Below are positions 44,544 to 53,816 of a stretch of 64,000 bases of DNA, in pieces (within the stretch, counting starts at the first letter, position 1; each line of letters starts with the position of its first letter). The position numbers and the translations under genes are program-made. This DNA comes from CAVQRC01 sp963715045 (GTDB lineage Bacteria; Planctomycetota; Planctomycetia; Pirellulales; Lacipirellulaceae): contig CAVQRC010000004.1 of NCBI GenBank assembly GCA_963715045.1, forward strand, positions 62,001 through 126,000. Direction: 5' to 3'. Below the pieces are notes generated by a model, which was not told where the DNA came from, searched no databases, and saw only the letters and a list, made by a program, of their open reading frames with translations.

Positions 44544-47525
44544 ATGCCCCGCTTACCTGCCCAACCCCACGAATGGATCGATCGCAGCCGACGTTTGACG
44601 TTTCGCTTTGAAGGCGAGACGTATCACGGCTACGCCGGCGACGTGATTTCGACGGCGTTGTGGGCGTGCGGTGTGCGGATGCTCGGCCGCAGCTTCAAGT
44701 ATCACCGTCCTCGGGGGATCTACAGTCTCGCGGGTCACGATGCGAACGTCATGTTCGAAGACGATCGGCGAACCAACATTCGCGGCGATCTGGTGCAGTT
44801 GGAAGAAGGGATGGATCTTCGCGCGGTGAACACGTGGGGAGGACTCGCGGAGGATCGGCTGCGGTGGGTCGAGCGCTTCAGCGCGATGATGCCGGTCGGT
44901 TTCTACTACAAAGCGTTTCACACGCCACGGTGGGCGTTTCCGTTCCACGAACGGCAGATTCGCAAAGTGGCCGGGCTGGGAGCGATCAAGCCGCAGGAGA
45001 TGTCGCCCGCCAAACGGAAGGACTATGCGTTCTGCGAGCTGCTGGTGATTGGCGGCGGTCCGGCCGGAATGGCGGCGGCGGTCGCCGCGGCCGAGCAAGG
45101 TGTCCGCGTGCTGCTGGTCGACGAGAATGCCCGCCTGGGAGGAAGCCTGGCGTGGCAGTGGGCCAGCGATCCGGAAGCCCTGACGGCCGGGCGGGAGCTG
45201 ATCGCCCAGGTCGAGGCTCACGAGAATATCGCCGTGCGGCTTGCTGCCCAGGTCGCCGGTTGTTACGCCGATCACTGGGTTGCGGTCGTCGACGATGAGC
45301 GACTGACGAAGCTTCGTGCCCGGACCGTGCTCGCGGCCACGGGGTGCATTGAGCAACCGGCCGTGTTCGGCAACAACGACCTCCCGGGCGTGATGCTCGG
45401 TTCGGCGGCTCAGCGGTTGATCCACCAATACGCCGTGAAACCGTGTGATCGCTGCGTCGTGCTGGCTGGCAACAGCGACGCGTATCGGCTCGCACTCGAT
45501 CTCCACGATAAGGGCGTCGTGGTCGCGGCAATCGTAGACCTGCGCGGTTCGGGAGAAGAAAGCCCGCTCGGTATCGAAGTTCGCCGTAAAGGTATTCCGA
45601 TCCAGGAACACGCGACGATCTACGAAGCGATCGCCGCGGGGGGCAAACAGTCGGTGCTGGGGGCCAGCGTCTGCCCGCTTACCCGCGACGGTCTGCCCGA
45701 CACCGGTCGGCTGCAGCGGATCGACTGCGATGGAATCGCGATGTCAGTTGGTTGGACACCGACGGCCGGTTCGCTGTACCAGGCCGGCGGTCGGTTTCGT
45801 TACGTCGAGGCCGTCGAGCAACTGGTGCCGGTTGATTTGCCACCGACGGTGTTCGCTGCCGGACGCGTCCGCGGCGTGTACGCGCTGGCGGACCAACTGG
45901 CCGATGGCCGGCGGGCTGGACTCGCAGCGGCCCGGCAGCTCGGCAAATACAGCGGTCCGCTCCCCGACGCGTTGGAATCGGACGCGGTTCCGCGAAGCCA
46001 TCCAGCGCCGTTCGTGGCTCATCCCAAGCACAAGAACTTTGTCGATCTCGACGAAGATCTGCATCTCGCCGATCTCGTCAACGCCCACCAGGAGGGCTAC
46101 GACAACATCGAGCTGCTCAAACGGTATACGACCCTCGGGATGGGGCCCAGCCAGGGCAAGCTGGCCAACATGAACGGCGTCCGCGTACTGGCGCAGCTCA
46201 ATGGCAAGTCGATCAACGAGACCGGGACGACGACCGCACGGCCATTTCACCGTCCCGTGTCGTTGGCTCACCTCGCCGGTCGCCGCTTTCATCCGCAGCG
46301 GCGGACGCCGCTCCACGAATGGCACGCTCAGGAGGGCGCCCAATTCATGGATGCCGGCAACTGGCTGCGACCTGAATACTACGTGGCCTCGGCCGAAACG
46401 AGCGATCGGGCTGCAAACGGCAACGGCACGGCCAGCAACGGCACGGCCAGCCACGACGGGGCCAGCCGAAACCGGGCCGCCTGCATCCTCGGCGAGGCCA
46501 CGCACGTCCGCCAGGCCGCCGGACTGATTGATGTCAGCACCCTCGGCAAGTTCGAGATCCGCGGTCCCGACGCAGCCCGGTTCCTCGAACGCATCTATAC
46601 AGGGCGGTTCGCAAAGCAGCCTGCCGGGAAGCTCCGGTATGCGCTCGCCTGTGACGAAACGGGCGTGATCATTGACGACGGAATCGTTGCCCGCTTGAGC
46701 GAAGAGCACTTCTATGTCACGGCGACGACCTCGGGGGCGGCGGCCCTGTTTCGCGAAATGCAGCGGTGGGCAATCGTGCTTGGGGATGACGTCGCGCTGA
46801 TCAACGCCACCACGCAATTCGCAGCGATGAACCTGGCCGGGCCCCTTTCCCGCGAGATCCTGCAGCCGCTCACGGATCTGGATCTCTCGCCCGAAGCGTT
46901 TCCCTACCTGGGCGTTCGCCAGGGCAGCGTGGCCGGCGTACCTGCCAGGCTGCTTCGCGTTGGGTTCGTTGGCGAACTCGGTTACGAGATTCACGTTCCG
47001 ACTAACTACGCGGCCGGCGTGTGGCGGGCGATCGCCGATTCCGATCCGCGGGTGCGGCCGTTCGGCGTCGAAGCGCAGCGATTGTTGCGGCTCGAGAAGG
47101 GACATTTCATCGTCGGTCAGGACACCGACGCCCTCACCAACGTCTACGAAGCAGGCGCCGCGTGGGCGATTGGAAAAGACAAGCCGTTTTTCGTCGGTCA
47201 GCGGAGCCTGCAGATCATGGCTGATCGACCACTGCAGCGGAGGCTGATCGGCTTCCGGTTGCCGGCTGAATTCGCGGGACCGTATCCGCTGGAGAACCAC
47301 CTCGTCATCGAGGACGGCCAGATTGCTGGACGCGTGACGAGTTTCGCCAGACACTCGACACTTGGCTACGCACTTGGGATGGCGATGGTCGAACCGCGGT
47401 TGGCGACACCCGGCACGCATTTGACGATTCGCGTCGCGGGCAAGAAACAGATTCGCGGGGAGGTTGTCGGGATGCCGTTCTATGACCCGCACGATCTTCG
47501 CCAACGGGAGCTCGCCTTGACATGA
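44544..47525 (+). CDS. mgdC: N-methylglutamate dehydrogenase large subunit (sarcosine oxidase alpha/SoxA-like)
   Basis: The 993-residue protein has the full SoxA order. An N-terminal region (LTFRFEGETYHGYAGDVIST) is followed by an NAD/FAD-binding motif LLVIGGGPAGMAAAVAAAEQ and ATGCIEQPAVFGNNDLPGVM. A C-terminal glycine-cleavage T-like folate domain starts near residue 650 (LIDVSTLGKFEIRGPDAARF, VGFVGELGYEIHVPTNYAAG). A low-complexity linker (NGNGTASNGTASHDGAS) joins the halves. The folate domain would capture the methyl-derived C1 unit as methylene-tetrahydrofolate. Its stop overlaps the next start (ATGA). Confidence 0.93.
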   Translation: MPRLPAQPHEWIDRSRRLTFRFEGETYHGYAGDVISTALWACGVRMLGRSFKYHRPRGIYSLAGHDANVMFEDDRRTNIRGDLVQLEEGMDLRAVNTWGGLAEDRLRWVERFSAMMPVGFYYKAFHTPRWAFPFHERQIRKVAGLGAIKPQEMSPAKRKDYAFCELLVIGGGPAGMAAAVAAAEQGVRVLLVDENARLGGSLAWQWASDPEALTAGRELIAQVEAHENIAVRLAAQVAGCYADHWVAVVDDERLTKLRARTVLAATGCIEQPAVFGNNDLPGVMLGSAAQRLIHQYAVKPCDRCVVLAGNSDAYRLALDLHDKGVVVAAIVDLRGSGEESPLGIEVRRKGIPIQEHATIYEAIAAGGKQSVLGASVCPLTRDGLPDTGRLQRIDCDGIAMSVGWTPTAGSLYQAGGRFRYVEAVEQLVPVDLPPTVFAAGRVRGVYALADQLADGRRAGLAAARQLGKYSGPLPDALESDAVPRSHPAPFVAHPKHKNFVDLDEDLHLADLVNAHQEGYDNIELLKRYTTLGMGPSQGKLANMNGVRVLAQLNGKSINETGTTTARPFHRPVSLAHLAGRRFHPQRRTPLHEWHAQEGAQFMDAGNWLRPEYYVASAETSDRAANGNGTASNGTASHDGASRNRAACILGEATHVRQAAGLIDVSTLGKFEIRGPDAARFLERIYTGRFAKQPAGKLRYALACDETGVIIDDGIVARLSEEHFYVTATTSGAAALFREMQRWAIVLGDDVALINATTQFAAMNLAGPLSREILQPLTDLDLSPEAFPYLGVRQGSVAGVPARLLRVGFVGELGYEIHVPTNYAAGVWRAIADSDPRVRPFGVEAQRLLRLEKGHFIVGQDTDALTNVYEAGAAWAIGKDKPFFVGQRSLQIMADRPLQRRLIGFRLPAEFAGPYPLENHLVIEDGQIAGRVTSFARHSTLGYALGMAMVEPRLATPGTHLTIRVAGKKQIRGEVVGMPFYDPHDLRQRELALT

Positions 47526-48138
47526 TTCTGCGTACGCCAGGTAACAGCCCTGTGGGGTCGCTCGCGAACTCTGCTAGTCAGACTGGTCGATTGGCTCAAT
47601 GGGAAACAATCGCTGCGGCCGCCGAATGGTCGCGGGGCGTCGGCGAGATTGCCTTGGCCGACGTGTCGCTCGCGATCCGGCGACTTGGCGTCAAGGGACC
47701 GCAGGCGGCCAGTTGGCTCGCGGCGGAGAACGGCGAGATTCCGACTTGCACGCGGCCCGACCCTGGGGACAAGCGGGTCGTGTCATCCGCTGGGCCGGAG
47801 ATGAATTCTGTCTCGAGGCAGCCGTCGACGATCCTGCGGTCGCGGCCCTCGATGCGGCCCTGGGGAATCCCCCGGCGGGTGTCTACCCGGTGCTGCATCA
47901 GGAAGCGACGCTGCTGCTCGCGGGCAGCCGCAGCGGCGACGTGTTGGCGCAAGTGTGCGGAATCGACTTCGACCAGCTCGCCGCGGAAACCATCTGCTTC
48001 ACGCGGATGGCGGCCGTCTCGTGCGCGATTCTCCGGGAAGCAGATCCGTCGCAGCCGGTTTACCGGATCGTTGTCGAGCCGAGCTTCGCTCAGTACCTGT
48101 GGGACACGCTCGCCGAAATGGTTGACGAGATCTCGTAA
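47522..48138 (+). CDS. mgdD: N-methylglutamate dehydrogenase gamma subunit (SoxG-like), frameshifted
   Basis: The ATG overlaps the mgdC stop, showing translational coupling. The first part reads IALADVSLAIRRLGVKGPQA and SWLAAENGEIPTC. Near 47770 one G appears missing from a GGGG run; the other frame continues GQAGRVIRWAGDEFCLEA, FTRMAAVSCAILREADPSQP and YRIVVEPSFAQYLWDTL, ending at 48138. This matches the folate-binding-type SoxG subunit of about 200 residues. It closes the eight-gene NMG series. Confidence 0.8.
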
Positions 48139-48206
48139 TCCGAACGCCGTCTCTGCTGCGTATGAAAGCGGCGATGAATCGCACGCACTCCACAGTGTCG
48201 AGCAAC
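48139..48206. repeat. Short repeat of the ECGDSSPLS class
   Basis: Text at about 48161-48195 (GTATGAAAGCGGCGATGAAT, GCACTCCAC) matches the repeat near 3299-3335. It fills the convergent gap between mgdD and the Uma2 gene. Confidence 0.5.
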
Positions 48207-48887
48207 CTACGGCCTGGCGGCGAGTCGATACTGCCAGAAACCGCCCAGTCCACGCGATCGTTCGAGGCGGTAGTCGTTGCCAAGCACGCCTGAGCGCTGG
48301 AAGCCATCCTCGCTGATGAGTGCCGGTTGAAACTGCTCTCCGCCGCGTCGTTGAATCTCAAAACGCAGTTCGTCGCCACGTGCATCTACGAGCCAGAATT
48401 CCTCGACCCCTGCCGCAAAATATGCGGCCGGAAGTTTCGTCGTGTCTTTCCGTACGGAACTGTCGCTGACGATTTCTACGATCAGATCGGGACCACCCTC
48501 GACCTCGACGTAGCTGTCTGTAGCCCCCGAGGCGGCTGGAATCAGACGTACTCGACCATCCTCGATGGCGCGCTGGGAAAGTACAACAATGTCGGGCTCT
48601 GCGGAGAGTTGAGCTTCGATACTGGATACGCGTGTGGCGTCGGTGAGTACGTGCCCGAGTTGAAGTTCTTCGACCCGCGCGAGGATCTCGGCGGCAAGTT
48701 TCAACTTTAGCGTGCCGTGGTAGAAGAGGTTCTCGGGTGACATTTCGACCTCGATGTCGCCGTTGATATAGTCGATCCGCCCGCTCTCGGGAAACGAATC
48801 GGAGAGTGCCCAATGGCGAAATTCTTCAAGGCACTGGATTCCAAGTGGAACCGTCAGGAGGTCGTCGAAAGAAATCGTGCCGGCCAT
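48207..48887 (-). CDS. Uma2 family (DUF820) endonuclease-like protein
   Basis: An ATG at 48887 gives MAGTISFDDLLTVPLGIQCL. The family pattern of a PD-(D/E)XK nuclease fold is present: RIDYINGDIEVEMSPENLFY, EAQLSAEPDIVVLSQRAI, EGGPDLIVEIVSDSSVRKDT and FAAGVEEFWLVDARG. The E-D-(I/L)-V-E-I core supplies the nuclease metal site. Uma2 proteins are abundant in planctomycetes and cyanobacteria, and no biological role is firmly assigned. It converges with the mgd genes. Confidence 0.88.
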   Translation of the reverse strand: MAGTISFDDLLTVPLGIQCLEEFRHWALSDSFPESGRIDYINGDIEVEMSPENLFYHGTLKLKLAAEILARVEELQLGHVLTDATRVSSIEAQLSAEPDIVVLSQRAIEDGRVRLIPAASGATDSYVEVEGGPDLIVEIVSDSSVRKDTTKLPAAYFAAGVEEFWLVDARGDELRFEIQRRGGEQFQPALISEDGFQRSGVLGNDYRLERSRGLGGFWQYRLAARP

Positions 48888-49100
48888 GCCAGGTGTTCTA
48901 TTTGAATCGGTCGGAGGTCGCTGAAAGCAGTCGATGCGGAAGTGACGCAACGAAACATTTCAATGCGAACGGCCCTTATTCTACTGGGGTCACGCGCGAC
49001 AATCCATGCGGTCAGCAGCGCATGGCTCCGTTCCGAACCCCAGCTTCACGGAGAGGCATGCCGAATTGTGAATCGCTGAGGCGTGCGGCTGGCACTCCAG

Positions 49101-49982
49101 CTACGGGCGTTCGGCAGGGTCATCGGCAGTCTGGGAACCGAAGTCTTCCTCGGCTGCTCTTCGCTGATGCTCCATGTGACTGCGGGTGAGAGCGATTTCC
49201 CAGGACGTCGGCATCGTGCGAAGCATCAGCCACACGAGTTTGTATTGCCAGGGTACGACGACAAGCGGCTTGTTCTTCTTGATCGCGCGGAGGGCCAGGG
49301 CGGCGAACTGCAACGGCTCCAGCGGCCGAAAGGGTGACAGGATCCGCTTGCCGACGCGGGGCGAGACACCGTGAAATCGTCCGTAGTGGCCGCCCGAGAG
49401 GAGCGGCGTGTTGACCGCACCGGGACAGAGTGCGGTGACGCGGATTCCGGCTCTTGCCACTTCGCCCCGCAGACTCTTCGACAGGCCCACGATGGCGTGC
49501 TTCGTCGTACAGTAGGCGACGAGCCCGGGCACGGGGATCAGCCCCGAAATCGAGGCCGTATTCACGATGTGCCCGAATCCCTGGGCCTCCATCGGACCGA
49601 GAGCGGCATGGACGCCGTACACCACTCCCTTGATGTTGACGTCGATGATCTGTTCCCAGTCGGCAAGGTTGTGCTGCTCGATATTGCCGCCGACCCCGAC
49701 TCCGGCGTTGTTGAACATGAAATCGAGCCGCCCTTTGTCGCGGACGCAGCGGGCGACGACCTCTTGCACGGCATCCGAGGAACGGACGTCGAGTGTCACG
49801 GCCATCGCCGCGTGCCCGCCGCCGGCGATTTCGGCGGCGGCCCGCATCACCTGGTCCTCCTGCCGATCAGCGAGAATCACGTCGGAACCGGCCTTGGCCA
49901 ATTGTGTTGCCAACGCACGGCCGATCCCCGATCCGGCACCCGTCACAATTGCCACACTTCCCTGAAAGGTTCTGAGGGTCAT
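49101..49982 (-). CDS. Short-chain dehydrogenase/reductase
   Basis: The 293-residue protein has a classical SDR layout. The nucleotide-binding motif is VAIVTGAGSGIGRALATQLA (TGxxxGIG), DFMFNNAGVGVGG is the NAG motif, and VNTASISG holds the catalytic Ser. YCTTK is the catalytic Y-x-x-x-K, and ALCPGAVNTPL follows. The basic/hydrophobic C-terminal extension (KPLVVVPWQYKLVWLMLR) is typical of SDRs that associate with membranes. An oxidoreductase acting on an alcohol or ketone is expected; the substrate is unknown. It is divergent from the next gene. Confidence 0.9.
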   Translation of the reverse strand: MTLRTFQGSVAIVTGAGSGIGRALATQLAKAGSDVILADRQEDQVMRAAAEIAGGGHAAMAVTLDVRSSDAVQEVVARCVRDKGRLDFMFNNAGVGVGGNIEQHNLADWEQIIDVNIKGVVYGVHAALGPMEAQGFGHIVNTASISGLIPVPGLVAYCTTKHAIVGLSKSLRGEVARAGIRVTALCPGAVNTPLLSGGHYGRFHGVSPRVGKRILSPFRPLEPLQFAALALRAIKKNKPLVVVPWQYKLVWLMLRTMPTSWEIALTRSHMEHQRRAAEEDFGSQTADDPAERP

Positions 49983-50128
49983 CGGTTCGACCTGGTTCTG
50001 TTGCTAGCTGGCGTTTCGAATCCCGTCTTTGCGGGCAGGGAGCATGCTGCTATCCTTCGCCGCCGCCCGGCGGATGTCGCGTCGGTGATTCTCGCTTCGT
50101 GTACCTGCACTCGCCCAAGGAGGGGCCC

Positions 50129-51152
50129 GTGCAACGGTCAACGCTGGTCATTCTACTGGTCTTCGTGGCCGCCGCCGGATGGATGTTCGCCACCGGCCGC
50201 GTCTCCGTAAACGGACCGAACGACATTCGGATCTCGCTTGGTGGCGGGCCGACGTCGAAGGAGCCTGATGGCGGTGACTCGCACCTCCCCCCGCCGGTAC
50301 CACGACGGTCCTTCGATCCGCCTGGCGTCCTTCAACATCCAGACGTTTGGTTCAACCAAGGCGGCCAAACCCCACGTGATGAGCGTCCTGGTGGACGTGG
50401 CCTCGAAGTTCGATGTGCTCGCGATTCAGGAGATTCGCTCCCAGCAGGGCGACTACCTCATGCGGAGCTTCGTCGAGAAAATCAATGCAGCCAGCGGACG
50501 TCACTTTGATTACGTCATCGGTCCGCGGCTCGGCCGGACAAACAGCAAAGAGCAGTACGCGTTCGTGTTCGATACGGCGAGTGTCGAAATCGATCGCTAC
50601 CACGTTTACACGCTTCGCGATCCGGACGATCTACTCCACCGCGAGCCCCTCGTCGGTCATTTCCGCGTCCGGGGGCCGCCACCCGAACAAGCCTTCACGT
50701 TCACGCTCGTCAACATTCACACCGATCCTGATGAGGCCGAAGAAGAAGTCGACGTCCTGGCCGACGCGTATCGCGTCATCCGACAGGCGTCCCAGGGTGA
50801 GGACGACATCATCATTCTCGGCGACTTCAACGTCCCGGGACCTCGATTCGACATCCGTCGCTTTGGAAGGCTCGGTGAACTTCCAGGAATCCGGATCCTG
50901 ATTCACGACAAACCGACGAACACGGCTGGAAGCAAACTCTACGACAACTTCGTCATTCACGGGCCCTCCACGGTAGAATTCACAGGCCGCAGTGATGTGT
51001 TCGACATCCATGGGGTCTATAACTTGTCGGAGCAGCAGACTCTCGACGTGTCCGATCATCTCCCGATCTGGGCCGAATTCAGCCTGTACGAAAACGGCCC
51101 CCAGGGTGCCGGCGGGCGCGTGGCAGAAGCCCCCCGGAACCCGCCTCGTTGA
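50129..51152 (+). CDS. Endonuclease/exonuclease/phosphatase family protein, frameshifted
   Basis: I use GTG 50129 because AAGGAGG lies directly upstream and the result (MQRSTLVILLVFVAAAGWMF) is a membrane/signal segment. The catalytic domain has SIRLASFNIQTFGSTKAAKP, VLAIQEIRSQQGDYL, FTLVNIHTDPDEAEEEVDV, IIILGDFNVPGPRFD and LDVSDHLPIWAEF, the DNase I-like fold with its metal and catalytic residues. A C6 run at 50287-50292 probably has one C too many; removing it joins leader and domain. It is likely an extracytoplasmic nuclease or phosphodiesterase. Confidence 0.85.
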
Positions 51153-51194
51153 CGCTGACCAGACGCAGCCCATGGGGTGCGAACAGGGTACGTT

Positions 51195-51632
51195 ATGCCC
51201 CCACAGGTCCCGGATTCTTTCTTCGAGCAATCGGGTGTGATCCCGTTTCGGATCAACGGCGAAGTCATCGAAGTGTTGCTGATCACCTCGCTGCGAGGAC
51301 GATGGATTGTTCCGAAAGGAGTCATCGAACCGGATCTCACGCCCGCGGAGTCGGCCGCCGAAGAAGCCTATGAGGAGGCGGGAGTCCGGGGACGCGTGTT
51401 CGACAGGGTTGTCGGCGAGTTCCAGAAGGCCAAATGGGGCGGCGTCTGCAACATTGTCCTGTTTCCGCTGGAGGTTACCGAGGTACTTTCCAATTGGCCT
51501 GAAAAACGCGATCGCGAGCGAAAATGGTTTCTGTTGGACGAATGCCACGGCGTGGTTTCCAACCCGGACTTGCGAGAAGTACTCCAGCGTTTCGCCGAAG
51601 ATTTCGACTCGTTTCAACAGATCGTCGAGTAA
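51195..51632 (+). CDS. Nudix hydrolase
   Basis: An ATG at 51195 gives MPPQVPDSFFEQSGVIPFRI. The Nudix-box region is KGVIEPDLTPAESAAEEAYE followed by EAGV, with the metal-binding EExxEE pattern; the usual Arg before the first Glu is replaced. RGRWIVPKG is the typical lead-in. The length and EEAYEEAG form resemble the diphosphoinositol-polyphosphate/diadenosine-type Nudix subgroup, but the substrate cannot be assigned. It follows the endonuclease-like gene by 42 nt on the same strand. Confidence 0.85.
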   Translation: MPPQVPDSFFEQSGVIPFRINGEVIEVLLITSLRGRWIVPKGVIEPDLTPAESAAEEAYEEAGVRGRVFDRVVGEFQKAKWGGVCNIVLFPLEVTEVLSNWPEKRDRERKWFLLDECHGVVSNPDLREVLQRFAEDFDSFQQIVE

Positions 51633-51814
51633 CCGCCTGGATCGCCCACGGCGAGAGACGACACGACGGCGCAAAAACTGGGGTTTCGCGACTTGCAGAC
51701 GTGACTTCCGCATTGCCTGCTGCAAAGATGAGTTTGCCGCCCGCACGATAGGGGATCGTGGCAATATGTTAGGCTTGGAGAGGCGGAAGTACGCGAACAT
51801 CCGGAGAGCGAAAC

Positions 51815-52213
51815 GTGCCCAATGGCAAGACCATCTCTGCCGGTTCGGTTGGTTGGATCGACCTCACGGTCGACGACGCGGCCGAGCTCAAGGATTTCTA
51901 TACTCAAGTCGTGGGATGGACGCCTGAAGCCGTTGAAATGAGCGGTTACTCCGACTTCAACATGAACACCCCGGACGGCACCCCGCAGGCAGGGATCTGC
52001 CATCGACGCGGGCCGAACTCGGCGATCCCGCCGGTGTGGATCGTGTACTTCATGGTCTCCAACCTCGAGATGAGTCTCGACCGCGTGTTGGAACTGGGTG
52101 GTCACCTCGTGGCGGGTCCTAAGCGGTACGGGCCGGACGCGTACGCGGTCATTCAGGATCCGGCCGGGGCGGTCTGTGCGCTCTATCAGCCAGCCGGCCA
52201 GGAAGAGACGTGA
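51815..52213 (+). CDS. VOC (glyoxalase-fold) family protein
   Basis: A GTG at 51815 opens a 132-residue protein: MPNGKTISAGSVGWIDLTVD, then DDAAELKDFYTQVVGWTPEA, VWIVYFMVSNLEMSLDRVLE and YAVIQDPAGAVCALYQPA. Paired beta-alpha-beta-beta-beta units are the vicinal-oxygen-chelate fold, with likely metal ligands near the strand ends. The substrate is unknown. Its stop overlaps the start of the next gene (GTGA), so the two are translationally coupled. Confidence 0.85.
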   Translation: MPNGKTISAGSVGWIDLTVDDAAELKDFYTQVVGWTPEAVEMSGYSDFNMNTPDGTPQAGICHRRGPNSAIPPVWIVYFMVSNLEMSLDRVLELGGHLVAGPKRYGPDAYAVIQDPAGAVCALYQPAGQEET

Positions 52214-53712
52214 GCGGAAGGTCTGCACGGCTACTGTGGCTGCTCCTGTTGCTGCTTAGCGGAGGGTGCGGGGATCGGGATCGGGCCCGACGTCGCCCGC
52301 CGCCAACTGCCGTAGCCACGCCCCAAGTTGAGTTGCAAGAAGTCACTCCCGGTGCTGCCGAGACCGCTGACGCGGAAGGCGAAGTCGCCACCCAGGCGAC
52401 CCAGGCGACCGAGGCAAACGAGGGATCGACTGCCGCCGGCCGGCCTCGAAGTCCGGATCCTCCCGTGTTCGATCCGGGGCGGTTGGCGGCGGCCGGAATT
52501 CGTCGGATCGACTCCCAGCACCTCTCGCTGTACACGGATCTGGCTGCCGACCCGGAAGTCGATCGGCTGGGCGCGGTCTTCGACGCCGCCGTTGCAGGGT
52601 GGGCACGGTACTTCGACCTGGACGCAGCGGGGCTCGTTACATGGCACATGCAGGGCTACCTGATCGAAGACGAAGAACGATTCGAGGCCGTCGGTATGAT
52701 TCCCCGCTACGTTGCAGGCATGCTACGGGAGGGCTACTCGACGGGCTATGAACTGTGGTTGCGGGAACAACCGACGGCCTATTACCGGCGTCACCTGCTG
52801 TTGCATGAAGGCACGCATGGATTCATGAATACGGTACTCGGTTCGAGCGGTCCTCCCTGGTACGCCGAGGGGATGGCCGAACTGCTGGGAACTCACGGGC
52901 TTGACGAAGAGCGGCTGGAACTGGGCATCATGCCGGCGTCACGCGAGGTGGTGCCCCGCCTGGGACGTATTGGGTTGATCCAGAAGGCCGCTGCAGAAAA
53001 CCGCATTGCGACGTTTCGCGAAATCATGGAGGTCGACAATTCGCGGCCCATCGACAACGAAAGTTACGCCTGGTGCTGGGCGATGGTTCGCTTTCTCGAC
53101 TCGCATCCTGCCTATCGCGATCGATTCGCAAGCTTGAAGCAATGCGTCACGGCTGACGACTTCGATGAGCGATTCCGCGCGGCGTTCGCCTCCGACGCCG
53201 GCCAGCTGGAGCGGGAGTGGCGGCTCTTCGTCGCCACGCTGACTCACGGCCACGACATCTCGCGGACGGCAATCGAGTTTCGGGGCGGCGTTACGCTGAC
53301 CGACAAGCTCCCGGTAACCGGGACGATCCGCACCGATCGCGGCTGGCAGAGTCTGGAAGTCGTGGTGGAACCGGGTCGCCGCTACCGGATCACTGCCCAG
53401 GGGCGGTACCAGATCGACGACGACCCCAAGATCTGGTGGTGCGAGCCGCAGGGCGTGACGATCGAATACCGCCGCGGATACCCCCTCGGGATGGTCATGG
53501 CAGCGATCGTTTCCGACGCTCCCGCCGACGCCGACGCGACTGGCGACCGGCCTCAGGGTACGCTGATCGACCCGCTACCGATCGGACGCGGCACTGTCCT
53601 GAAACCGCAGCGTCGCGGCACGCTCTATTTCTCGATCAACGATTCGCCCGCCGACCTCGCCAATAATCGAGGAGAAGTTCAGATTACGGTCGCCAGCGAC
53701 GATCGCTCCTGA
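52210..53712 (+). CDS. Lipoprotein with HExxH metallopeptidase-like domain (DUF1570-like)
   Basis: A GTG at 52210 begins MSGRSARLLWLLLLLLSGGC, a lipoprotein signal with the lipobox Cys at residue 20. A low-complexity Ala/Thr/Glu linker follows. The catalytic-looking region is RRHLLLHEGTHGFMNTVLGS (H-E-x-x-H) with WYAEGMAELLGTHG downstream giving a third Glu ligand, a gluzincin arrangement. The C-terminal part is beta-rich (PVTGTIRTDRGWQSLEVVVE and WWCEPQGVTIEYRRG). It resembles planctomycete DUF1570 proteins, with periplasmic or outer-membrane peptidase activity inferred from the motif. Confidence 0.72.
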   Translation: MSGRSARLLWLLLLLLSGGCGDRDRARRRPPPTAVATPQVELQEVTPGAAETADAEGEVATQATQATEANEGSTAAGRPRSPDPPVFDPGRLAAAGIRRIDSQHLSLYTDLAADPEVDRLGAVFDAAVAGWARYFDLDAAGLVTWHMQGYLIEDEERFEAVGMIPRYVAGMLREGYSTGYELWLREQPTAYYRRHLLLHEGTHGFMNTVLGSSGPPWYAEGMAELLGTHGLDEERLELGIMPASREVVPRLGRIGLIQKAAAENRIATFREIMEVDNSRPIDNESYAWCWAMVRFLDSHPAYRDRFASLKQCVTADDFDERFRAAFASDAGQLEREWRLFVATLTHGHDISRTAIEFRGGVTLTDKLPVTGTIRTDRGWQSLEVVVEPGRRYRITAQGRYQIDDDPKIWWCEPQGVTIEYRRGYPLGMVMAAIVSDAPADADATGDRPQGTLIDPLPIGRGTVLKPQRRGTLYFSINDSPADLANNRGEVQITVASDDRS

Positions 53713-53816
53713 CGTCTTCTGCAATCCTGCCTGTCGACCTACACTGTTAGCAGAGCGGTTGGCTCTCGTACCGGCCGCGGGGAATTCTGCCTCCTGGACA
53801 GCGTATCGGCCCGAAT

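Noticed and set aside
45744..47504. 586-codon minus-strand frame opposite the SoxA-like gene
   Set aside because: Antisense to a full-length SoxA-like protein; no domain recognised.
42849..48138. Annotation as heterotetrameric sarcosine oxidase
   Set aside because: The linked mgsABC-like and gmaS-like genes and the CPIN-type small subunit fit N-methylglutamate dehydrogenase better, although sequence alone cannot fully exclude sarcosine as substrate.
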